A DNA stretch of 64,000 bases from Rhodospirillales bacterium URHD0017 (GCA_900110395.1 FODP01000001.1:434001-498000), one strand, 5' to 3'. Shown: positions 8,034 to 16,801, numbered from the stretch's first letter. The notes: generated by a model not told the origin, from the sequence alone. Made by a program: numbers and translations.

Positions 8034-8768
8034 ATGAGGATCGTTTCTTGGAACTGCAATATGGCGCTCGATCGCAAGGTCGACGTGCTGCTCGATCTGG
8101 CTCCGGACATCGCCGTGGTCTGCGAATGTGCCGAGCCGGAACGGCTGCGGCTGCGTTCGAAGGCGTCATGGATGCAGGGCGAGCCGGTGTGGATCGGCCG
8201 AAATCCGCACAAGGGCCTGGCGGTGTTCGCCTTCAATGGTTATGCGGTGAAGTTGGCGGAGTCCTATCACCCCTCCCTGCGTTACATCGCGCCGGTCCAC
8301 GTCGATGGCCCGACCCCGTGCAACCTGCTGGCGGTGTGGGCGCAGAACGCCAGCGCCGGCAGCATCCGCAAGCACCAGCTCGGGCCGCTGCGGCGCGGGC
8401 TCACGCGCTACAGGAGCTTTTTGGGCGAACGGCCGGCGGTGATCGCAGGCGATCTCAACAGCAACACGATCTGGGACAAGCCCGGCTGGCGCATCAACCA
8501 TTCGACCAAGGTCCGCATCCTCGAGAAGAGCTTCGGGCTGGTCAGCGCCTATCACGCGATCCGCGGCGAGGCGCACGGCCAGGAGAGCGAGCCCACACTG
8601 TACTGGCGCGACCGCACCAAGGACGGGCCGACCTATCACATCGATTATGTCTTCCTGCCGAGCGCCTGGATCGGCAAAGTGAGCCATCTCAGCGTCGGCG
8701 CCTTCGAGACCTGGTGCGGGGCAGGGTTAAGCGACCATGTGCCGGTGGTGGTCGATGTCGAGGTCTGA
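8034..8768 (+). CDS. Endonuclease/exonuclease/phosphatase family protein
   Basis: 244 residues with the EEP signature in order: IVSWNCN (about 3-9), an acidic metal ligand in VCECAEPE, AGDLNSN (about 138-144), YHIDYVF (about 201-207) and SDHVPVV (about 233-239). These are the Asn, Asp/Asn, Asp and His residues of the Mg-dependent phosphodiester hydrolase site. No signal peptide, so cytoplasmic. The substrate could be nucleic acid or a phosphoester. It is divergent from the ArsR gene and shares its operator-like site. Confidence 0.85.
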   Translation: MRIVSWNCNMALDRKVDVLLDLAPDIAVVCECAEPERLRLRSKASWMQGEPVWIGRNPHKGLAVFAFNGYAVKLAESYHPSLRYIAPVHVDGPTPCNLLAVWAQNASAGSIRKHQLGPLRRGLTRYRSFLGERPAVIAGDLNSNTIWDKPGWRINHSTKVRILEKSFGLVSAYHAIRGEAHGQESEPTLYWRDRTKDGPTYHIDYVFLPSAWIGKVSHLSVGAFETWCGAGLSDHVPVVVDVEV

Positions 8769-8784
8769 GTTTGGGGGTTAAGTG

Positions 8785-9153
8785 ATGGTGAAGAAGGTCT
8801 TCGTGTCTGCCGTGATCGCATTGGCTGCCGCCGCCTGCCAAACCCAGCAGAATCAACCGCAGCCCGACGTCTGGACGGCCAACTACAACGTGCCGTTCGA
8901 CGTCATGGTGGCCTGCCTCGCCGCGCCGCCACCGCCGGCGTACCAGGTCTACGCGCCGGGCTATCCGGAGGCGGGAAAGGCAAGAATCGTGTTCATTCCC
9001 GCCAACACGCCGCAGGCGAGGTCGGAGTACATCGTGCTGCAGATGGTGGGCAACGTCAGCATGGTGAGCTGGAAGCGCTTCGGCAGCATCCGCGGCCTCG
9101 ACTGGCTCGACGGTGAGGCTCGCAAGCGCGCCGACGCCTGCGCGGGGATGTGA
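8785..9153 (+). CDS. Small lipoprotein of unknown function
   Basis: 122 residues. A lipoprotein signal (AVIALAAAACQ, lipidated Cys at about 17) is followed by a Gln/Pro-rich linker and an unrecognised domain of about 90 residues. An upstream GTG overlaps the ATG (GTGATG), but the ATG at 8785 suits the signal peptide and has GGGGG a few bases upstream. The 3' end overlaps the convergent mepA reading frame by 98 bases. Confidence 0.65.
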   Translation: MVKKVFVSAVIALAAAACQTQQNQPQPDVWTANYNVPFDVMVACLAAPPPPAYQVYAPGYPEAGKARIVFIPANTPQARSEYIVLQMVGNVSMVSWKRFGSIRGLDWLDGEARKRADACAGM

Positions 9154-9991
9154 AAAGTCTTGAGGGGGCGTGCAGCACCGCCTGGCACGCCGCCGGCAGC
9201 TTCGGCCGGTATGGCGGCTGCGGCGTGCCCGGCGGCGGCAGACGCACCGGCGGCCTGGTGAACCAGATGTCGAGCTGCTCGCCGCAGCCGTCGTCGGCGT
9301 AGTAGCCCGCCTGGGCCTGGCACTGCGGATTGCCGGGCGGGCAGTACAGGCGGACATGGAAGTGCTCGTCATGGCCGGCCCAGACAACGATCTTGTTCAG
9401 CCACGCGCGGTTGCCGGTCACGGTCTGGCAGAGCCGCTGCTTGATCCACTTGTTGGCGAAGATGCGATCGACTCCCGGCGAGGTCGCGGCCAGTCGCAGC
9501 AGCGCCACGTGCTGGTCGGTGAACACCGTGTCGTCGATGCCGTCGTCGGCGGCGCGCACCAGCGAGCGCAGCCGCGGGTTCTCGCGGTCGGCCGGCGCGC
9601 GACGAGCGCCGGGCTGGCGCTCGAACCAGATGTCGACGTCGAGGCCCGTCTGATGGCTGGCATGTCCGCTCGGCGCCGGCCCGCCGCGCGGCTGGCCGAT
9701 ATCGCCGATATAGAGTGGCGCCTGCCCGGCGGCGCGCACCTGCTCGCTGAGGCGCTTGACGAAGTCGAGGGTGGCGGGCTGGCCCCAGTAGCGGTTGCGG
9801 CTGATGCGGATGGCCTCGTAGCCCGGCCCGTCGAGTGGCAGCGCCTGCGCGCCCTGCAGGCAACCGGCGGTGTAAAAGCCGATGGATTGCGTTGGCCCAG
9901 GGGCAGGGGTTGTCACCTGGCCCCATTCCTGCGCCATGGCGGCGAAGGTCGAGAGCATCGCCGCGAGCAGCGAAACCACGAAACGCGTCAT
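9056..9991 (-). CDS. mepA: Penicillin-insensitive murein endopeptidase
   Basis: 311 residues. A signal peptide (to about AMA-QEW, residue 20) sends it to the periplasm, where MepA cuts D,D cross-links of peptidoglycan. The LAS-type zinc site is visible: SGHASHQTGLDVD (His 110, His 113 and Asp 118-120) and the distal HDEHFHVRLYC (about 207-217). After the usual family end near PAACQAVLHAP the frame continues for about 34 Arg-rich residues, antisense to the lipoprotein gene, which suggests a lost stop codon. The ATG at 9991 gives the signal peptide; an upstream ATG at 10030 overlaps the divergent gene. Confidence 0.85.
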   Translation of the reverse strand: MTRFVVSLLAAMLSTFAAMAQEWGQVTTPAPGPTQSIGFYTAGCLQGAQALPLDGPGYEAIRISRNRYWGQPATLDFVKRLSEQVRAAGQAPLYIGDIGQPRGGPAPSGHASHQTGLDVDIWFERQPGARRAPADRENPRLRSLVRAADDGIDDTVFTDQHVALLRLAATSPGVDRIFANKWIKQRLCQTVTGNRAWLNKIVVWAGHDEHFHVRLYCPPGNPQCQAQAGYYADDGCGEQLDIWFTRPPVRLPPPGTPQPPYRPKLPAACQAVLHAPSRLFTSPRRRRRACEPHRRASRGRGCCRSASSSPC

Positions 9992-10028
9992 CTTGTTGGC
10001 ACGATACCCGCCCGCTAAGACTTTGCCC

Positions 10029-10832
10029 ATGGCCGACTACGCCAACATCAAGCTCGAACGCGACGGCGCCGTTGCGCGCCTGATGCTGAACCGGCCGGAG
10101 CGGCGCAACGCGCTCACCCACGCCATGATGCTGGAGCTCGAGGACGCCTTTGCCCGATTGCGCCAGGACAATCGCTGCCGAGCCTTGGTGATCCGCGGCG
10201 CCGGCGGGCATTTCTGTGCTGGCGGCGATCTTGATGCCATGGCCGACATGCCGCCAAAGCCCACGAACGGCGCTGCCGATCCGCTGCTCGCGGCCTATCG
10301 CCAGTTCGGCGATGCCCTGCTGGCGCTGAACGAGCTGCCGCAGGTCACGATCTCGATCGTCGAAGGCTCCGCAGTGGGCGGCGGCTTCGGCATGGCGTGC
10401 TGCTCGGACGTCGTCATCCTGCATGAGACCGCGGGCTTCGGCATGCCCGAGCCCAAGGTCGGATTCATCCCCTCGCAGATCATTCCCTTCGTGGTGCGCC
10501 GCGTCGGCGAGGGGGCGGCGCGCGACCTCGCCGTCACCGGCCGCGTGATCGACGCAAGGGAAGCGCAGCGTCTGGGCATCGGTCGCCACTTCTGCGCCAA
10601 CACCGCCGAGATCAACCGGACGCTGAAGGCCGTGCTCGACGACGTGCTGCGGCTGGAGCCCGAGGCGGTCGCTGCCGTCAAGCGTCTGGTGCAGAGCTGC
10701 GCTACAAGAGATGATCGCGCCGTGCTCGATGCTGCGGCCGAAAGCCTGGTCGGTCTGCTGCGCCGCCCGCAGGCGGCGGAGGGCATCCGGCATTTCATGG
10801 CCAAGACATTGCCGCCGTGGGCCAAGGAATAG
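10029..10832 (+). CDS. Enoyl-CoA hydratase/isomerase family protein
   Basis: 267 residues, crotonase fold. ALVIRGAGGHFCAGGDLDAM (about 55-75) forms the oxyanion hole, and IVEGSAVGGGFGMACCSDVVI (about 114-134) the second half. At the two catalytic Glu positions of hydratases it has Gly-rich sequence and E in MPEPKVGF, so hydratase activity is plausible but not certain. It is followed 13 bases later by the TauD-type dioxygenase and probably shares its transcript. Confidence 0.8.
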   Translation: MADYANIKLERDGAVARLMLNRPERRNALTHAMMLELEDAFARLRQDNRCRALVIRGAGGHFCAGGDLDAMADMPPKPTNGAADPLLAAYRQFGDALLALNELPQVTISIVEGSAVGGGFGMACCSDVVILHETAGFGMPEPKVGFIPSQIIPFVVRRVGEGAARDLAVTGRVIDAREAQRLGIGRHFCANTAEINRTLKAVLDDVLRLEPEAVAAVKRLVQSCATRDDRAVLDAAAESLVGLLRRPQAAEGIRHFMAKTLPPWAKE

Positions 10833-10845
10833 GGTAGGAACGACG

Positions 10846-11682
10846 ATGCGTAACTATCGCCACATCGAGGTCAGGCCGATTGCCGGCGCCCTTGGCGCCG
10901 AGCTGTACGGTGTCGACATGTCGCGCGATCTCGAGGACGACGTGGTTGCCGAGGTGCGACAAGCCTTCCTCGACCATCTCGTGATCTTCCTGCGCGACCA
11001 GAAGGTGACGCCGCAGCAGAACGTGGCCTTCGCCCGCAAGTTCGGCGAGCTGATCAAGTACCCACAGCTCGACGGCCTGCCCGAGGCGCCGTTCATCACG
11101 CCGGTGGTCAAGCTCGAGAACGAGCGCCACAACTTCGGCGGCCTCTGGCACTCCGACACCACCTACCTCGAGATTCCGCCGATGGGCAGCATGCTGCTGG
11201 CGCGCGAGGTTCCGCCGTATGGCGGTGACACCGTGTTCGCCAATCAGTACATGGCCTACGAGGCGCTGTCGGACGGGCTGAAGGCGACGCTCGACGGGCT
11301 GATCGGGGTCAGCAGCTCGACCAAGGCCGAGGTCAGCAAGACGCGCGAGGACCGCCTGAAGGCGGCCGGCAAGGAGACCAAGCCGCTGGCGGCCGAGCAT
11401 CCCGTCGTGCGCACGCATCCCGAGACCGGCCGCAAGGCGCTCTACACTTCGAGCGCGCACACGTCCCACATCAAGGGATGGACCGAGCGAGAGAGCCTGG
11501 CGCTGCTGGAGTTCCTGTGGGAGCACCAGGTCCGGCCCGAATTCACCTGCCGCTTCCGCTGGGAGACCGGCTCGCTCGCCTTCTGGGACAACCGCTGCGC
11601 GATGCACAACGCCATCAACGACTATCACGGTCATCGGCGGGTCATGCATCGGATCACGCTGGCGGGGGACAAGCCGAAATAG
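10846..11682 (+). CDS. TauD/TfdA family Fe(II)/2-oxoglutarate dioxygenase
   Basis: 278 residues. LWHSDTTYLEIPP (about 102-114) gives the His-X-Asp pair, and HGHRRVMHRITLAG (about 261-274) the distal His and the Arg that binds 2-oxoglutarate. These enzymes hydroxylate taurine, sulfonates, phenoxyacetates or similar compounds. The ATG at 10846 follows GTAGGAACG; the open frame upstream runs antisense-free into the previous gene but lacks family similarity. Substrate unknown; the enoyl-CoA hydratase next door hints at catabolism. Confidence 0.85.
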   Translation: MRNYRHIEVRPIAGALGAELYGVDMSRDLEDDVVAEVRQAFLDHLVIFLRDQKVTPQQNVAFARKFGELIKYPQLDGLPEAPFITPVVKLENERHNFGGLWHSDTTYLEIPPMGSMLLAREVPPYGGDTVFANQYMAYEALSDGLKATLDGLIGVSSSTKAEVSKTREDRLKAAGKETKPLAAEHPVVRTHPETGRKALYTSSAHTSHIKGWTERESLALLEFLWEHQVRPEFTCRFRWETGSLAFWDNRCAMHNAINDYHGHRRVMHRITLAGDKPK

Positions 11683-11695
11683 CTACGTCTCTTTC

Positions 11696-11716
11696 CTCCC
11701 CGTCTTATGGGGAGGA
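11696..11716. repeat. Short GC-rich hairpin
   Basis: CCTCCCC-GTCTTAT-GGGGAGG, a perfect seven-base-pair stem between the dioxygenase stop and the CNNM gene. There is no T-run after it, so it is more like a REP-type hairpin than an intrinsic terminator. Only this copy was noticed in the window. Confidence 0.5.
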
Positions 11717-11753
11717 ATGGCGCGTGGAGCGTCGGTTCTTCGGAGAAAAGACC

Positions 11754-13070
11754 ATGTCCGACTTCGGCGGCCTGCTGGCCGTTTTCGTTCTCGTCATCGC
11801 CAACGGCTTCTTTGTCGCCGCCGAGTTCTCGCTCGTCGCCGTGCGCCGCAGCCGGGTGATGGAGCTGGTCGCCGCCAAGCGGATGAATGCCAAGGCTTTG
11901 GAACACGCGCTCGACAACCTCGATGCCAACCTCGCGGCCACCCAGCTCGGCATCACCATCTCGTCGCTCGCGCTCGGCTGGGTCGGCGAACCCGCGATCG
12001 CCCATCTGCTCGAGGCCCCTCTGGGTCGCGTCGCTGGATCATTTGCTGGCATCAGCGCTTATGCCATCGCCGTCGCACTCTCGTTCATCATCATCACCGC
12101 CCTGCACATCGTGCTGGGCGAGCTCGCGCCCAAAAGCCTCGCCCTGCAGCGCAGCGAAGGCACGGCGCTTTGGATCGTCCGGCCGCTCGGCCTGTTCCGC
12201 TGGCTGCTGAGCCCGGCGATCACCGTGCTGAACGGTCTCGGCAATCTCGTCCTGCGCCTCTTTGGCCTCAGGCCGGGCTCCGGGGAAGAGTCGCTGCACT
12301 CGGCCAGCGAGCTGAAGCTGATCGTCGCCGAAAGCCAGGACGCCGGACTGCTGCAGCAGGCGCAGGAGGAGATCGTCGTGCGGACGCTCGACATCGGCAA
12401 TCGGGCGATCGGCGAGATCATGACGCCGCGAACCGAGGTCGACTGGATCGACATCGACGACGATCGCGACGCCGTGCGCCGGATGGTGCTCGAAAGCAGG
12501 CACGGCGAATTGCTGGTGGCACGCGGCAGCATCGACGAGGTCGTGGGCGTGGTCGCCAAGAAGGATCTTTTGGGCCAGGTCCTCGCGGGCCAGGAGCTCG
12601 ACCCGGCCGCGGCCGTGGGCGTGCCGCTGCTGATCCACGAGGGCGTGCCGATCTTCAAGGTGCTGGAACTCTTCAAGAAGACACCAGTGCGGCTGGCCGT
12701 CGTGGTCGACGAGTATGGCGGCCTCGAAGGCATCGTCACCTCAGCCGACCTGCTGGAGGCCCTGGCAGGCGACCTGGCCGACGACGAGGGCGAGGCGCCC
12801 GACATCGTCGAGCGCGCCGACGGTTCGCTGCTGATCGACGGCATGGCGCCGGTCCACGGCGTTCTAGGCCGTCTCGGCCTCAGCCTTCGGCCGCATCACT
12901 CGGGCTTCCACACCATCGCCGGCTTCGTGCTGGCCGAGCTCGGCCGGTTGCCCGCGACCGGCGATTCGTTCAACTACGACGGCTGGCGCTTCGAAGTCGT
13001 CGACATGGACGGCCGGCGCATCGACAAGCTGCTGGTCAAGCGTGAAGCGCCGGATGCTCAGATGGGGTGA
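11754..13070 (+). CDS. CNNM/CorC (hemolysin C) family membrane protein
   Basis: 438 residues in the standard order: DUF21/CNNM membrane domain (about 1-185, with four hydrophobic segments and NGFFVAAEFSLVAVRRSR near 19-36), two CBS domains (about 210-335; IMTPRTEVDWI and VVVDEYGGLEGIVTSADLLEAL), then the CorC_HlyC domain (about 350-430; LPATGDSFNYDGWRFEVVDM). Such proteins are thought to move or regulate Mg2+ or Co2+. The ATG at 11754 begins the membrane domain. The 3' end overlaps the convergent metG by 35 bases. Confidence 0.9.
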   Translation: MSDFGGLLAVFVLVIANGFFVAAEFSLVAVRRSRVMELVAAKRMNAKALEHALDNLDANLAATQLGITISSLALGWVGEPAIAHLLEAPLGRVAGSFAGISAYAIAVALSFIIITALHIVLGELAPKSLALQRSEGTALWIVRPLGLFRWLLSPAITVLNGLGNLVLRLFGLRPGSGEESLHSASELKLIVAESQDAGLLQQAQEEIVVRTLDIGNRAIGEIMTPRTEVDWIDIDDDRDAVRRMVLESRHGELLVARGSIDEVVGVVAKKDLLGQVLAGQELDPAAAVGVPLLIHEGVPIFKVLELFKKTPVRLAVVVDEYGGLEGIVTSADLLEALAGDLADDEGEAPDIVERADGSLLIDGMAPVHGVLGRLGLSLRPHHSGFHTIAGFVLAELGRLPATGDSFNYDGWRFEVVDMDGRRIDKLLVKREAPDAQMG

Positions 13071-14693
13071 TCTTGGGGAACAGCAGGGGCGGGACGGCGA
13101 TGCGCCGGCCGGCAGGAATCGCCGAAAGCGCATCCTGTGGCCAGGGCACGCTGCCGACCTCCTCGCCCAGGCTGCACAGGACCTTTTCGGCACTCGACGG
13201 AATGAAAGGCCAGGCGGCGAGGGCCGATACGCGCACGAGGTTGATGCCCGCGTTGATGATCGTCGCCGCCCGTGCGCTGTCGTCCCTGATGGCGGACCAC
13301 GGTGCCGCTTCCGCGAGATAGGCGTTCGCCAGCCGCCAGATCGCGCGGACTTCGTCGGCGGCCTTGCGCAGCGCCAGGCTTTCATGATGGCGGCGCAGCT
13401 GCGCCAGATGCTCGTCGAGTGCGCCGGCAAGCCGATGCTCGAGCGGACCGAGCCGGCCGGCCTCGGGCACGACGCCGCCAAAGCGCGCGTCTGCGAAGGC
13501 CAGGCAGCGGTTGACGAGATTGCCGAAAACGTCGGCCAGATCCTTGTTCACGCCGTCGACGAAGCGGGCGAGGGTGAAGTCGCTATCGGCGGTCTCGGGC
13601 GCGTTTGCCGCCAGCCACCACCGCCAGGTATCGGCTGGCAGCAGGGCGAGCGCGGTGTCGGTGAAGATGCCGTGGCCGGCGCTGGTCGAGAACTTGCCGC
13701 CTTCGAAGGTCAGCCAGTTGAAGCCCTTGATGGTATCCACGAGCTTGAATGGCAGGCCCGACCCCAGCAGCGTCGCCGGGAAGCTGACGGCATGGAAGGG
13801 CACGTTGTCCTTGGCAAGGAACTGCACGTAAGTCACGTCCTCGCCGCTCTGCCACCAGTCGCGCCAGTCCCGCCCCGGCGCCGCCTCGCTCCACTCGACG
13901 GCGGCGGCGATGTAGCCGATGGGGGCATCAAACCACACATAGAAGACCTTGTCCTCGAAGCCTGCCTTGGGCACCGGCACGCCCCAGTCCAGGTCTCGGG
14001 TGATGCACGGTCGCGCAGGCCTTCGTCGAGCCACTTCTGGGCGATCGAACGCACGAGCGGGGGCCAGTCACGCCGGGTCGCCAGCCAGTCGCGCAATCGG
14101 CCGTTGAACGCCGAGAGCTTCAGGAACAGATGGCGGCTTGCGCGGAACTCGACGTCGGTCGCGCCGGATATCGCCGACCGCGGCGAGTGAAGGTCCTCGG
14201 GGTCGAGGAGCGTGGTGCAACTCTCGCATTGGTCGCCGCGCGCGTTGGCATGGCCGCAGTGCGGGCAGGTGCCGGCGACGTAGCGGTCGGGCAGGAAACG
14301 CCTGTCGGTGGGTGAGTAGGCCTGCAGGATCGTGCGGTCCTCGATGAAGCCCGCCTTGTCCAGTTGCCGGAAGATGTTTTGGGTCAGTTGCCGGTTGGCA
14401 ACGTTGGACGTGCGAGAGAAGTGGTCGAACGAGAGACCGAACCGGCGATAGATGTCGGCCTGCACCGCATGCTGGCGCGCGCAATAGTCGGCTACTGGGA
14501 CGCCGGCGGCATGGGCTGCCAGCTCGACGGGCGTGCCATGCTCGTCGGTGCCGCACAGGAACAGGACGTCATGGCCGGTCTGCCGACGAAAGCGCGCATG
14601 GATGTCGGCCGGCAGAAGCGAGCCGGCGAGATTGCCGAGATGCTTCACGCCGTTGACGTAAGGCAGCGCGCTGGTGACTAAAAACTTGCTCAT
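13036..14693 (-). CDS. metG: Methionyl-tRNA synthetase, reading frame broken by one missing base
   Basis: Charges tRNA-Met with methionine. Seen: SALPYVNGVKHLGNLAG (HIGH region, about 8-24), a two-pair zinc knuckle (CPHCG...CESC), WFDAPIGYIAA, and KFSTS in place of KMSKS. The protein would be about 552 residues, usual for the short bacterial form. Near 14007-14011 the frame changes: the upstream part runs EGLRDR then turns to nonsense, while the downstream part resumes CITRDLDWGVPVP in another frame. One base is missing. As metG is essential, this is a sequencing error, or a second copy exists elsewhere, or the gene is newly dead. The start at 14693 follows GGAGAG. Confidence 0.85.
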
Positions 14694-14724
14694 GGGACTC
14701 TCCGTCGTGTCGTATCTGGACATG

Positions 14725-14748
14725 AAAAAGCCCTTCGCGAGGAAGGGC
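14725..14748 (-). terminator. Intrinsic terminator in the metG leader
   Basis: On the minus strand: GCCCTTC, a five-base loop, GAAGGGC, then five T. The run ends 31 bases before the metG ATG, so it lies inside the leader and not at the end of a gene. That position is typical of attenuation. A segment in the leader ORF (14806-14812, CCCCTTC on the minus strand) could pair with the 3' half (GAAGGG) and prevent the hairpin. Confidence 0.7.
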
Positions 14749-14782
14749 CGGAGAGACCGATCGGGCGTCTAATGCCCGCGCG

Positions 14783-14854
14783 TCAGCGTTCCGCCCCGTC
14801 CTGTTGAAGGGGCCGGCGCATTCGCGCGAAGGCGGTGCCACGTTGGTTGGTCAT
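14783..14854 (-). CDS. Possible 23-residue leader peptide upstream of metG
   Basis: ATG at 14854 to TGA at 14783-14785: MTNQRGTAFARMRRPLQQ followed by five more residues. The predicted transcription start falls on or next to the A of this ATG, so it could be translated from a leaderless message. Translation through it would cover the CCCCTTC segment that competes with the terminator. It has only two Met codons, so a classical Met-codon attenuator is not obvious. Existence as a peptide is inference. Confidence 0.4.
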   Translation of the reverse strand: MTNQRGTAFARMRRPLQQDGAER

Positions 14855-14860
14855 GTCTCG

Positions 14861-14889
14861 AATATGGTGTCGCACTGGCGGCGCGTCAA
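14861..14889 (-). promoter_or_regulatory. Sigma-70-type promoter for the metG leader
   Basis: On the minus strand: TTGACG (14889-14884), 17 bases, CATATT (14866-14861). The -35 and the spacing are near ideal. The expected start point is about 14854, at the first base of the leader ORF, some 160 bases before metG. Confidence 0.55.
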
Positions 14890-14920
14890 CGCACTCGAGG
14901 GACGGCCGCCAATCGGCCAA

Positions 14921-15610
14921 TTACATGACAAGCGCGACCGGTCGCACCGGCGAGGCCGTGCCGCCGCGCATCTTGAGCGGCAGGCACACGAACAGGAACT
15001 CCTTGCCCGCGAGCTTGTCGAGATTGCAGAGCTGCTGGACCATGCAGATGCCCTTCTTCAGCCAGATCTCGTGGGTCGGCCACCACCACTGGTGCGGGTC
15101 GTCCATGCCGATGAGGTCGGTGGCGAAGATCGTGATGTCGCGGTCGACCAGCCATTGTGCCGTATCGGTCGGCACGAACGGTCGCTCCATGATGAAGCCG
15201 GGCTTCTGCCAGTCCTTGTCGACCCCGGTCCAGCAGATGGTCGCGGTGCCACTGCCGATCTTCTGGCCGGATTTCTTCTCTGCGGCCTCGAGGTCGGCGA
15301 TGGTGATCGCCTCGCCATTCTTGCGGTGGGTGAGGTCCAGCAGATGTCCGGGCAGGATCATCTGGTCGAGAGGAACCTCGTCGACGGTCTTGCCGTGCTC
15401 GTCGAAGTGGCGCGGCGCATCGATATGCGTGCCGCAATGCTCGGGCATCAGGATCATCTTGCCTTCGGTGGCGAGCTTGCCGCCGGTGATCTTGCGGGTG
15501 TGCTCGAAGGTCTCCAGAGGCCAGAAGGCGCAGCAATTGGCGCCGAGATTCGGCATGTTGTTGTAGTACTCGTGGCCGAGATCGATGATCTCCTTGTAAT
15601 ATGTCTTCAT
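14921..15610 (-). CDS. Cyclase/kynurenine formamidase-type metal-dependent hydrolase
   Basis: 229 residues with the family motif HCGTHIDAPRHF (about 58-69; His-X-Gly-Thr-His-X-Asp-X-Pro-X-His), which binds zinc or manganese. ATDLIG and PTHEIWLKKG further on fit the fold. Members hydrolyse amides or esters (N-formylkynurenine, isatin, some cyclic products). The ATG at 15610 begins the domain directly. It is divergent from an amino-acid-type ABC importer and probably acts on what that importer brings in (inference). Confidence 0.8.
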   Translation of the reverse strand: MKTYYKEIIDLGHEYYNNMPNLGANCCAFWPLETFEHTRKITGGKLATEGKMILMPEHCGTHIDAPRHFDEHGKTVDEVPLDQMILPGHLLDLTHRKNGEAITIADLEAAEKKSGQKIGSGTATICWTGVDKDWQKPGFIMERPFVPTDTAQWLVDRDITIFATDLIGMDDPHQWWWPTHEIWLKKGICMVQQLCNLDKLAGKEFLFVCLPLKMRGGTASPVRPVALVM

Positions 15611-15653
15611 CGCCTGACGCCTCCCTGTTGCCGCCACGGGCTCACACGTCGTG

Positions 15654-15772
15654 TTGTGCAGACTGCGCAAATAATACGCACAACGCGCTGGTCTCCCGGG
15701 CTTCCGAACCGACGGCTATGTGACTGTCGTGCAACTCGTGCACTTGCATGCAATCCACGGATTGCGGTGCAA
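15654..15772. promoter_or_regulatory. Cluster of TTGC/GCAA dyads in the cyclase-importer divergent promoter
   Basis: The 315-base gap between the cyclase gene and the importer gene holds several inverted pairs: TTGTGC (15654-15659) with GCACAA (15678-15683), TGCAA (15730) with TTGCA (15744), TTGCATGCAA (15744-15753), and TTGC-GGT-GCAA (15762-15772). Similar dyads stand upstream of the RutA-like gene at 21495-21528. They look like operators for one regulator. Nothing else was recognised in this gap. Confidence 0.45.
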
Positions 15773-15925
15773 CCGGCGTGCCAGACAAGGCGGTGCGCCG
15801 GCGCGCTCCAGCGGCTGCTTGGCCTGCAACTTGCTTCATCGAACGTACGGGATGTTTCGGCGACGCGACCAGCGAGCCGTCAGTTCAAGGGATGGAAAAC
15901 AACACAGAAATCAGAGGAGAAGGCG

Positions 15926-16801
15926 ATGGCTCGATCGAGGATGCTTTTTGCCGTTGCAGTGGCGCTGAGCAGTTCGGCCCTGATGCTGGGGGCGGTTCCG
16001 ACAGCGCACGCCGCCGACCCGCCAAAATGCGAGCCGGACAAGCTCGCGGCCAAGTATCCCGGCCTCGTCGGCAAGAAGCTGATCATCGGCCAGGACGGTG
16101 AGAGTCCGCCCTACAGCTTCCGCGACCCCAAGGACTTCAACACCATCATCGGCGCCGATGCCGACATGGCGCGCGCCGCCTTCAAGTGCATCGGCGTCCC
16201 ATTCGAGTTCAAGCTGGGCGGCTGGTCCGGCCTGCTGCCGGCAGTCATCGCCGGGCAGGCCGACATCATGTGGGACAACCTCTACTACACGGCCGAGCGC
16301 GCCAAGCAGGTCGACTACGTCGTCTACATGATCGCCGGCACCGGCTCCCTGGTGAAGAAGGGCAATCCCAAGAAGATCACCGGCATGGAAAGCACCTGCG
16401 GCCTCACCGCGACGGCCGGGCTGGGGACGGTCGAGGAGGCGGCGTTTCGTGACCAGAGCGAGAAGTGCAAGGCCGCCGGCAAGGCGGCGATCAACATCAT
16501 GACCTATCCCGACATTCCGGCCGGCACCCGCCTCATCCAGAACGACCGGGCCGACATCCTGCTGAGCGACCTCGCCATGGTCGACCAGCTCGCGGCGAGC
16601 AACCCGACGGTCTTCGAGCGCGGCTTCAAGGTGATCAGCGATTTCAAGATCGGGGTCGCCATGAAGAAGGGCAACGAGGACCTTCTCAAGGCACTGGCCG
16701 ACGCGCTCACCGTGCTGCAGGCCGAGGGCACCCAGAAGAAGATCTACGAGCAGTACAAGCTCGATCCCGCGCTCATGCTGCCGATCGCGATCCAGCGCTG
16801 A
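15926..16801 (+). CDS. Amino-acid-type ABC importer, periplasmic binding protein (SBP family 3)
   Basis: 291 residues. Signal peptide to AHA-AD (about 29), then a type II solute-binding fold: KLIIGQDGESPPYSF, GADADMARAAFKCIG and GGWSGLLPAVIAGQADIMWDN (about 104-124), matching the HisJ/GlnH-like family 3. An AGGAGAAGG ribosome binding site precedes the ATG. It should capture a small polar compound in the periplasm and hand it to the fused permease-ATPase that follows 51 bases downstream. Confidence 0.88.
   Translation: MARSRMLFAVAVALSSSALMLGAVPTAHAADPPKCEPDKLAAKYPGLVGKKLIIGQDGESPPYSFRDPKDFNTIIGADADMARAAFKCIGVPFEFKLGGWSGLLPAVIAGQADIMWDNLYYTAERAKQVDYVVYMIAGTGSLVKKGNPKKITGMESTCGLTATAGLGTVEEAAFRDQSEKCKAAGKAAINIMTYPDIPAGTRLIQNDRADILLSDLAMVDQLAASNPTVFERGFKVISDFKIGVAMKKGNEDLLKALADALTVLQAEGTQKKIYEQYKLDPALMLPIAIQR

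Noticed and set aside
11696-11716. Hairpin after the TauD-type gene as an intrinsic terminator
   Set aside because: No T-run follows on either strand; left as a REP-like hairpin.
14820-14854. T-box-like sequence (GTGGCACCGC) in the metG leader
   Set aside because: It resembles a T-box, but there is no room or sequence for Stem I if the promoter at 14861-14889 is right, and UGGC would pair with a G73 tRNA, not tRNA-Met with A73. It is more simply part of the small leader ORF.
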